Origin: Bacteroidales bacterium
Lineage (GTDB): Bacteria; Bacteroidota; Bacteroidia; Bacteroidales; UBA932
Direction of reading: 5' to 3'
Assembly: GCA_017548445.1 (NCBI GenBank)
Contig: JAFYZZ010000004.1
Span: 1 to 12,227, forward strand
Length of the DNA: 12,227 nt
Part shown: in pieces, positions 1 through 5,038 of the stretch
Layout: the number at the start of each line of letters is the position of its first letter
How positions within the stretch are numbered: the stretch's first letter is position 1
Notes under the pieces: generated by a model
Databases searched by the model: none
What the model saw: only the letters and a program-made list of their open reading frames with translations
What the model was told of the DNA's origin: nothing
Made by a program: the position numbers and the translations under genes

Positions 1-1
1 C

Positions 2-367
2 GTGCCGATCTTTTCCCGCCTGTCCACCCGCAACCAGGTCCGGAGCGCACGCGTGAGCTACGATGCGCAGCAGCTCCAGCTGGAAACCGTTAAGAAACAG
101 CTCTTCAAAGAGATCCAGCAGGCCTGGTACAACGCCATTTCGGCGCACAGCAAGTTCGAGAGCAGCAACGAAGCCGCTTCCGCCGCCGCCGAGAGCTTCG
201 CCCTCGCCCAGGCGAAATACGAGAACGGCAAGTCCTCGATCACGGAATTCAACGAAGCCAAGAACCAATACCTGAAAGCCCGCTCCGACCTGGCGCAGGC
301 CCGTTATGAATATCTGTACCAAACCCGTCTTCTCGATTTCTATCGGGGCCGGAACCTGACATTATGA
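2..367 (+). CDS. TolC-family outer-membrane efflux protein, C-terminal part (5' truncated by window edge)
   Basis: About 120 residues of the C-terminal half of a TolC-type outer-membrane channel, the exit duct of a tripartite RND, MFS or ABC exporter. The visible part opens with the strand-to-helix turn VPIFSRLSTRNQVRSAR, close to the motif with which the second repeat of Bacteroidota TolC proteins enters the long periplasmic helix. It continues as Ala/Gln/Glu-rich coiled coil (roughly residues 15-110), including the helix turn around KYENGKSSITEFNEAKNQYL. The reading frame is open to the left edge, so the GTG at position 2 is not a real start; most of the gene lies outside. Its TGA stop overlaps the ATG of the next gene (ATGA at 364-367), so the two are probably co-translated. 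The matching pump and adaptor genes, if linked, would be upstream of the window. The substrate cannot be told. Confidence 0.9.
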   Translation: MPIFSRLSTRNQVRSARVSYDAQQLQLETVKKQLFKEIQQAWYNAISAHSKFESSNEAASAAAESFALAQAKYENGKSSITEFNEAKNQYLKARSDLAQARYEYLYQTRLLDFYRGRNLTL

Positions 368-933
368 AAAAGACCCTCAACATCGGCATCGGCGGCAAAA
401 GCTTCATCATCGATGAAGACGCGCACGACCGCCTGCGCAATTACCTCGACACGTTCCGTTCGCGGCTTACGGACGAGCAGGGCAGCGAGGTAATGAACGA
501 CATCGAGGCCCGCATTGCGGAGCTTCTGCTCTCTCATCTCGGATCCGGCCAGCAGTCCGTGAGCATGGCCCTCGTGAACCAGATTACCGCCCAGCTCGGC
601 ATGCCCGACGGGAAACCCGAATTTGAAAACGAAAATGAATACAAGGAGGAACAAACCATGAGCAATCCTGTCAAAAAACTCTACCTGGATGTCGAAGACC
701 GTAAACTCGGCGGCGTGTGCAGCGGCCTGGCTGCCTATTTCGACATTGACGTGACCCTGATCCGCGTTCTTTTCCTGGCCGGCCTCTTCTGTGGCGGCTT
801 CGGCTTCTGGCTGTATCTGATTATCTGGATTGTAGCTCCCAAGGCCCTGACCCCTGCACAGAAATGCGAGCTTCGCGGCTGGGAGACCAATGCGGAGAAC
901 CTGGCAAAATTCACCGATAGCAGCAAACGTTAA
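364..933 (+). CDS. PspC-domain membrane protein (shorter paralogue)
   Basis: A 189-residue protein of the Bacteroidota PspC type. Residues 1-85 form a soluble N-terminal domain (NIGIGGKSFIIDEDAHDRL, then GSEVMNDIEARIAELL). It is clearly paralogous to the N-terminus of the protein encoded at 1264-2301. After a Glu/Asn-rich linker, residues 104-162 are a PspC domain: the KLGGVCSGLAAYFDIDVTLIR motif, then one or two membrane helices ending in LYLIIWIVAPKA. PspC proteins are inner-membrane partners of phage-shock-like envelope stress responses; the role of the Bacteroidota form is not well established. The ATG overlaps the TolC stop, and a PadR repressor gene follows 1 base after the stop. Codon 99 is an ATG with a strong Shine-Dalgarno in front, so a short PspC-only product may also be made. 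The family call is firm; the function is inferred. Confidence 0.9.
   Translation: MKKTLNIGIGGKSFIIDEDAHDRLRNYLDTFRSRLTDEQGSEVMNDIEARIAELLLSHLGSGQQSVSMALVNQITAQLGMPDGKPEFENENEYKEEQTMSNPVKKLYLDVEDRKLGGVCSGLAAYFDIDVTLIRVLFLAGLFCGGFGFWLYLIIWIVAPKALTPAQKCELRGWETNAENLAKFTDSSKR
644..660 (+). promoter_or_regulatory. Strong Shine-Dalgarno and internal ATG inside the first PspC gene
   Basis: AGGAGG at 644-649 is followed by an 8-base spacer and an in-frame ATG at 658-660 (codon 99 of the 364-933 gene). Translation from here would give a product of about 91 residues beginning MSNPVKKLYLD, exactly a stand-alone PspC domain. Other starts in this window lack such a site, as is usual in Bacteroidota, so this one is conspicuous. 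It could be an alternative start or a relic of a gene fusion. The sequence is seen directly; its use is inferred. Confidence 0.5.
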
Positions 934-934
934 G

Positions 935-1267
935 ATGATGGAAATCAATAGTGAAAATGTGCGTTCCCAGATGCGGAAAGGGGTGCTGGAATACTGCATC
1001 CTGAGCATTTTGGACAAGCGGGAAGCTTATGCCTCCTCGATCATCGAAGAGCTCAAGGGAGCCAATATGATCGTGGTGGAGGGGACCCTCTATCCGCTGC
1101 TCATCCGGCTCAAGAACCAGGGATCGTTGACGTATCGTTGGGAGGAATCCCCGCAGGGGCCTCCGCGGAAATACTACTGCATCAGCGAGGCGGGCCGTAC
1201 GCTCCTTACGGAGATGGACTCCTCGTGGAGCGATCTGGTCGAAACCATCAAAACCTTGAAGCAATGA
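935..1267 (+). CDS. PadR-family transcriptional regulator
   Basis: A 110-residue winged-helix regulator. RKGVLEYCILSILDKREAYASSII is the first PadR helix pair. VVEGTLYPLLIRLKNQGSL is the recognition helix with the conserved GTLYPLLxRL motif. The wing follows with WEESPQGPPRKYYCISEAGR. A C-terminal dimerisation helix ends the protein, as in the short PadR class. PadR proteins usually repress nearby efflux or stress genes and release DNA on binding a small molecule, so autoregulation of this TolC-PspC operon is plausible. Two ATGs lie in tandem at 935 and 938; the second gives MEINSENVRSQMRKG and is equally possible. An upstream ATG at 890 would overlap the PspC gene and is unlikely. The gene starts 1 base after the previous stop, and its TGA overlaps the next ATG (1264-1267). 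Confidence 0.92.
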   Translation: MMEINSENVRSQMRKGVLEYCILSILDKREAYASSIIEELKGANMIVVEGTLYPLLIRLKNQGSLTYRWEESPQGPPRKYYCISEAGRTLLTEMDSSWSDLVETIKTLKQ

Positions 1268-2301
1268 CAGACGTACAGAAAGTAAGTATCGGCGGCTATG
1301 CCTTCACGCTGGAGGTGGAAGCCTACAAGATTGTCAAGGAGTATCTCGACGAACTGAATGCTCATTATGCGGAGCTGGAAGGCGGTTCCGAGGTGATGGA
1401 AGGCATCGAGGAACGGATGGCGGAACTCCTCTATGAGAAATGTGCCGACGATGGCGTGGCCTCGGTGGCGGAAGTCCGCGAGATCCTCGATATCCTCGGC
1501 AAGCCCTCAGCCATCGAATCGGAAGACGATCCGCAGCCGAAACGGCCGGAAGAGGCAAAGACTGAACGTCCCAAAGAGAAGAAACGCCTGTTCCGCGACC
1601 CGACCAACAAGATGCTGGGCGGTGTCTGCAGCGGCCTGGCGGCCTATTTCAAATGCGACGTCGTTCTGATCCGGATCATTTTCATCGGCCTGACGCTCCT
1701 GTCCTGCGTGGTCGGCTGCCGTGTCGGACACGGACACTTAGAAAGCTGGACCATCAACCTGCCCATGGTGATCCTCTATTTCATCCTGTGGATCGCGATG
1801 CCGGAAGCAAAGACCGTACAGCAGCGCTGGCAGATGGGTGTTGCCAATCCGCCGTCGGGTGCAGTTGCACCTGCATCCGGCAAGCCGCTGGGAAGCGGCC
1901 TGGGCAAGGTGCTGCGCATCGTCATCGCTCTCCTGTTGCTGATGACAGCCGTATGCGGCCTGACCTTCGGCGTGGCCTCCTTGCTGGGACATTCCGTTTT
2001 TGGCTGGAATTTCCTGTGGGACGGTGACGGGGTGTTCCAGGGATCGTTCCTGGATGCCGTGAGAGAACATGCTCCGGGCATGCTTCCGATGGTCTCATCG
2101 GTCGTTTATCAGATTACGGTCCTGCTGACATGCTTCCTGCCCTTCATCGGCATGCTCTACGGCGGCATCATGATGCTCTTCGACCTGCGGACCCCGTCCT
2201 GGCGTCCCGGCCTGATCATCTTCCTGATCTGGATCATCGCCTTGACGACCTTTACGGTCCTCACCCTGATGGGCCTCTTCCACGCCGGCCTTCTCGACTG
2301 A
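1264..2301 (+). CDS. PspC-domain polytopic membrane protein (longer paralogue)
   Basis: A 345-residue protein starting at the ATG that overlaps the PadR stop (MTDVQKVSIGGYAF). Residues 1-85 match the N-terminal domain of the upstream PspC protein (SIGGYAF, GSEVMEGIEERMAELL). A charged Lys/Glu/Pro-rich linker leads to a PspC domain at about 106-182 (MLGGVCSGLAAYFKCDVVLIR to ILYFILWIAMPEA). Three or more further hydrophobic segments follow (about 215-245, 280-315 and 320-342), so it sits in the inner membrane. The PspC hairpin is interrupted by an extra segment with C148, C152, H156 and H158, which is absent from the shorter paralogue. It is the last gene of this operon and ends 9 bases from the convergent nrdG. 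A membrane-stress role is inferred from the domain and from the PadR and TolC neighbours. An upstream start at 1138 would lie inside the PadR gene and was rejected. Confidence 0.9.
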   Translation: MTDVQKVSIGGYAFTLEVEAYKIVKEYLDELNAHYAELEGGSEVMEGIEERMAELLYEKCADDGVASVAEVREILDILGKPSAIESEDDPQPKRPEEAKTERPKEKKRLFRDPTNKMLGGVCSGLAAYFKCDVVLIRIIFIGLTLLSCVVGCRVGHGHLESWTINLPMVILYFILWIAMPEAKTVQQRWQMGVANPPSGAVAPASGKPLGSGLGKVLRIVIALLLLMTAVCGLTFGVASLLGHSVFGWNFLWDGDGVFQGSFLDAVREHAPGMLPMVSSVVYQITVLLTCFLPFIGMLYGGIMMLFDLRTPSWRPGLIIFLIWIIALTTFTVLTLMGLFHAGLLD

Positions 2302-2310
2302 CGCGGAGGC

Positions 2311-2769
2311 TTATCGCCAAAAGCGGTAAGTGATGTCTTCCAGCGCCTCTTCCTTCACCCGGTAGAGGCGCTGGTTGGTTGTACGGCTTTTGAGGCCGCC
2401 GAGGGAGGCGATGTAGGGGCCTGTTTTGATGTAGTCGAAGGGGCCCAGGTGGTCGGCGGAAGGAAGAAAGTCGCGGCCGGACCACCAGGCGCTGCGCAGG
2501 TGCATCGCTTCCTTGATGAAAGCGCAGAGCCTCGCCACTTCGGCAGTGTCGCCGTCGCCGCCCATGAGGCAGATGCAGGTAATCTCGCCGGCGTAGTCTG
2601 CGTACATGGCCTTTAAGGCCGCTTCATCGAGCCGCTCCCCGATGTCTTCCCAGAGATGCGGACTGTGACAGCCGGGGCAATGAACGGGACACCCGGTGAG
2701 GTTGACAGCCAGCGTCACCTCATCGGGTATCTCCTGAAATACAATGTCAAAGTTATAATACTTAAGCAT
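2311..2769 (-). CDS. nrdG: Anaerobic ribonucleoside-triphosphate reductase activating protein (radical SAM)
   Basis: A 152-residue activase that uses a 4Fe-4S cluster and S-adenosylmethionine to install the glycyl radical on NrdD. The radical-SAM triad is C27-x3-C31-x2-C34 in NLTGCPVHCPGCHSPHLWED, the form usual for NrdG. A Gly-rich SAM-binding stretch (CLMGGDGD) follows, and the C-terminal region FDYIKTGPYIASLGGL is typical of the family. Length fits the family. The chosen ATG (2767-2769) gives MLKYYNFDIVFQEIP, the usual Bacteroidota NrdG opening; an in-frame start 11 codons upstream adds an Arg/Ser-rich leader unlike the family. The ATG lies 8 bases inside the nrdD 3' end, so the two are translationally coupled, matching their 1:1 working relation. 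The cytosolic, oxygen-sensitive enzyme implies anaerobic growth. Confidence 0.96.
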   Translation of the reverse strand: MLKYYNFDIVFQEIPDEVTLAVNLTGCPVHCPGCHSPHLWEDIGERLDEAALKAMYADYAGEITCICLMGGDGDTAEVARLCAFIKEAMHLRSAWWSGRDFLPSADHLGPFDYIKTGPYIASLGGLKSRTTNQRLYRVKEEALEDITYRFWR

Positions 2770-4927
2770 CCTGGACGACCGGCTCCGGAACCGGTTCTGC
2801 AACCGGCTCGGGCTCGAGCTTCACGGCGCCGGGCTTGTTGCCGTTGTAGTAGTAACGGCGTGCCGCCTCTTTCTGGCGCGGCTGCGAGAAGCTGCTCACG
2901 CGCTTCATGTAACCGATGATGCGGGTGGCGTAGTCCACGTCGGTGCTGTGGCACTTCGGGCATTCGTGCAGGTAGCGCTTGTCGATGTGGCCGCAGGTGT
3001 TGCAGATGGTGTTCGGGATGTTGAAGGTGAAATAATTGCAACCCTCCTTGGCCGCGACGCGCAGGAGCTGGCGGTACTGGCTCTCGCTCAGATGCTCCTC
3101 CAGGTTCATGTGGAGGGCGCTGCCGCCTGTCAGGTGTTCGATGTACTTGCTGCCGTGGAGCCGGAACTTGTCGAGGATGTTGAGGTTCTCGTCCTCCACG
3201 ATGTAGAAGTAGCTGTTGTAGCAGTCGCGCGGCACGATGTAGCCGTCTTCCTTGTCCCACTTCGCGTGCTTGACGCCCACGTTCTCGGCCGGAATCATCT
3301 CGCAGTTGAACATCACGTCCTTCGTACGGTACTTCTTGTTGAGGCGCTCAATCATGCCCAGCACTCCCTGCACGAAGGCCACATAATCGGGGTTGTCGGT
3401 GATCTTGATGCCCATGAACTCGGCGGCTTCCACCAGGCCGTTCACGCCGATGGTCAGGTACTGGCGGCCGATGTTGATGAAGCCGGCGTCGAAGAGCGGG
3501 AGCATGCCCTTGTTCATGAGGTCGCGCAGGTTTTCGTTGTAGGCCAGCTGCACTTTGTGCATGAGGTCCACCACGTCTTCCAGGTATTCGAGGTACGGGA
3601 TGCCTTTCTTGAAAGCGTACTGCACGCAGCGGTTGAGGTTGATGGTCAGCACGCTCTTGCTGCCGGTGCTCACGCCGCCGGCGCCGAGGGTGTAGCTGAA
3701 GCCATTGTCCTGGATTTCGTTGCGCAGGCGGCAGCAGCTCGCCAGCGAGTCGGCGTTGTCGCTCATGTAGGTGAAGAAGCTGTGGCCTTCCGCGTACATC
3801 TTGGCGGTCCAGTCGGCGTATTCGGGATCCTTGGCGTCGCCGTTTTCGGTGAGCAGGGCCATGGTCTCGACCGGGAAGGTGAGGATGGTCTTGGTGCGCT
3901 CGGCGTTGAACCAGGTCATGAAGCGTTTCTGGAGCCAGTTGAGCGAATCCCAGTGCGGCTTGCTGCCGTCGGGGAAGCGGAAGTCTCCGAAGATGCTCTC
4001 AAAATAGAAGCGGTCGTAGTAGGAGATGTTCCAGAACACCGACTGGAAGTTGCGGGCGCCTGTCGGCTGGTTGATGGAGTACACGATCTGCTCGAAGCAG
4101 TCGGTGATGATCTTGTCGATGGTCCGGTGCTTCTTGGAGAGGTCCACGATCTCGTCGGCCCGCTGGTAGTAGTCTTCGCCGAACTCCTGCTCGATGAAGT
4201 AGTTCATGTACATGAGGAACTCCGGCGTGGCGCAGGCGCCGCTCAGCATGCTGGAGACGATGAACACCAGGTTCACGAAACCGCCGCAGAAGCTCTTGAG
4301 GTTCTTGGCCGGCGTGGAGTTGCCGCCCACGGGGAGCGTGCCCTGCAGGAGCCACGGGTACATGGTGATGCTGGCGCAGTAGTTGGCCAGGCTGGTCTCG
4401 TCGTTCTTGTAAATGAAGTGCTTGTTGAGCAACTCGAGGTAGCGGTCGGAGAGTTCCTTGCCGTACATCTCGCGGATGCGGTCGGTGAGCAGGCGGCGGT
4501 TGAGGCGGATGAAGCTGGCCTTCGGCAGTTCGCCGATGAGCGTGGCGATGTTCTTCTTCTCGACGTTGGCGTTGGCGTCGTACTTGCTGCCCGTGGCCGG
4601 GTTCGAGGCGGAGCAGTAGTCGATGAGGAAGTTGAGGCGGTCGCGCACCTCGCGGTCTTCCGTGTGGTGCTGCCGATAGAGCATGTAGGCCTTCGCCACG
4701 GCGAAGTAGCGCTCGCTCATGAGCGATACCTCCACCTGGTTCTGGATCTCCTCCACATGCATTCCGTTGGAAATGTGGACGCGGCTGAGAATGTTGGTCA
4801 GGGTTTCTTCAGTTGCGAAACTGCCGGATGCGAGAAAAGCCTTCCGGATGGCGTTCTTGATCTTCTCAAGAGAGAAAGGGGCGCGTTTACCGTCCCTTTT
4901 GATGATGTAAAGGTCAGTATATTCCAT
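2762..4927 (-). CDS. nrdD: Anaerobic (class III) ribonucleoside-triphosphate reductase
   Basis: A 721-residue glycyl-radical enzyme making deoxyribonucleotides for DNA synthesis without oxygen. Residues about 4-94 are an ATP-cone (IIKRDGKRAPFSLEKIKNAI), giving allosteric control by ATP/dATP. The catalytic barrel includes NLKSFCGGFVNLV and the SLASCCRLRN stretch expected to hold the thiyl-radical cysteine. C642, C645, C656 and C659 (CNTCG, CPKC) form the zinc-binding knuckle. G672 in TRIIGYMKR is the expected radical glycine. The tail beyond it is about 49 residues and ends in a Pro/Glu/Val-rich stretch, apparently longer than usual. The start ATG at 4925-4927 gives the family N-terminus MEYTDLYIIKRDG. 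nrdG overlaps the 3' end by 8 bases. A -7-type promoter with a palindrome lies about 46 bases upstream. No aerobic nrdAB is in the window. Confidence 0.97.
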   Translation of the reverse strand: MEYTDLYIIKRDGKRAPFSLEKIKNAIRKAFLASGSFATEETLTNILSRVHISNGMHVEEIQNQVEVSLMSERYFAVAKAYMLYRQHHTEDREVRDRLNFLIDYCSASNPATGSKYDANANVEKKNIATLIGELPKASFIRLNRRLLTDRIREMYGKELSDRYLELLNKHFIYKNDETSLANYCASITMYPWLLQGTLPVGGNSTPAKNLKSFCGGFVNLVFIVSSMLSGACATPEFLMYMNYFIEQEFGEDYYQRADEIVDLSKKHRTIDKIITDCFEQIVYSINQPTGARNFQSVFWNISYYDRFYFESIFGDFRFPDGSKPHWDSLNWLQKRFMTWFNAERTKTILTFPVETMALLTENGDAKDPEYADWTAKMYAEGHSFFTYMSDNADSLASCCRLRNEIQDNGFSYTLGAGGVSTGSKSVLTINLNRCVQYAFKKGIPYLEYLEDVVDLMHKVQLAYNENLRDLMNKGMLPLFDAGFINIGRQYLTIGVNGLVEAAEFMGIKITDNPDYVAFVQGVLGMIERLNKKYRTKDVMFNCEMIPAENVGVKHAKWDKEDGYIVPRDCYNSYFYIVEDENLNILDKFRLHGSKYIEHLTGGSALHMNLEEHLSESQYRQLLRVAAKEGCNYFTFNIPNTICNTCGHIDKRYLHECPKCHSTDVDYATRIIGYMKRVSSFSQPRQKEAARRYYYNGNKPGAVKLEPEPVAEPVPEPVVQDA

Positions 4928-4967
4928 AGTTATGTTCCCAACGGAGGGTCGTGTGATGTGTTGTCGG

Positions 4968-4983
4968 GTTTACAAAGGTAAAC
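4968..4983. promoter_or_regulatory. Palindrome over the nrdD -7 box (possible operator)
   Basis: GTTTAC-AAAG-GTAAAC is a perfect 6+6 inverted repeat with a 4-base spacer. The geometry TTxxC-N4-GxxAA resembles sites of the CRP/FNR regulator superfamily. It covers the -7 element of nrdDG, so a bound protein would be expected to repress. The inner TAC...GTA part partly follows from the promoter motif itself, so chance is possible. No regulator gene of this family is in the window. Confidence 0.35.
4973..4980 (-). promoter_or_regulatory. Putative nrdDG promoter (-7 element)
   Basis: On the minus strand this reads TACCTTTG, matching the Bacteroidota -7 consensus TAnnTTTG, in the AT-rich gap 46 bases before the nrdD ATG. 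A start of transcription near 4966 would give a leader of about 40 bases. No convincing -33 TTTG is visible at the expected 19-21 base distance, where the terminator of the upstream gene lies instead. This may mean a weak or activator-dependent promoter. Confidence 0.5.
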
Positions 4984-5020
4984 AAAAAAATGACCGGTTG
5001 GTACACAACCGGTCATTTTT
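4984..5020 (-). terminator. Rho-independent terminator after the TPR/OmpA-like lipoprotein gene
   Basis: A perfect 15-base inverted repeat (4986-5000 with 5006-5020, core TGACCGGTTG) encloses the 5-base loop GTACA. On the minus strand it is followed by a run of T's (the A-run 4984-4990). It sits 18 bases past the stop of the 5039-6682 gene and just ahead of the nrdD promoter, insulating the two. The outer A/T pairs make it symmetrical, but no + strand gene enters it. Confidence 0.85.
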
Positions 5021-5038
5021 GTAACAAAAATGTTTTTG

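Noticed and set aside
890..934. Longer PadR start overlapping the PspC gene
   Set aside because: Adds MRRTWQNSPIAANVK, which is not family-like; the tandem ATGs at 935/938 fit PadR proteins.
340..1017. A 225-codon minus-strand frame opposite the first PspC gene
   Set aside because: Covers the antisense of three real genes and junctions, with no family resemblance.
2770..2815. CCGG-rich repeats as a possible recombination or phase-variation tract
   Set aside because: They are short and imperfect and simply encode the Pro/Glu-rich end of NrdD; no clean tandem unit.
2948..4981. A 677-codon open frame on the + strand opposite nrdD
   Set aside because: Its translation is Val/Ala/Glu/His-rich low-complexity text with no domain, typical of the complement of a GC-rich gene with strong codon bias. 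nrdD on the other strand is unmistakable.
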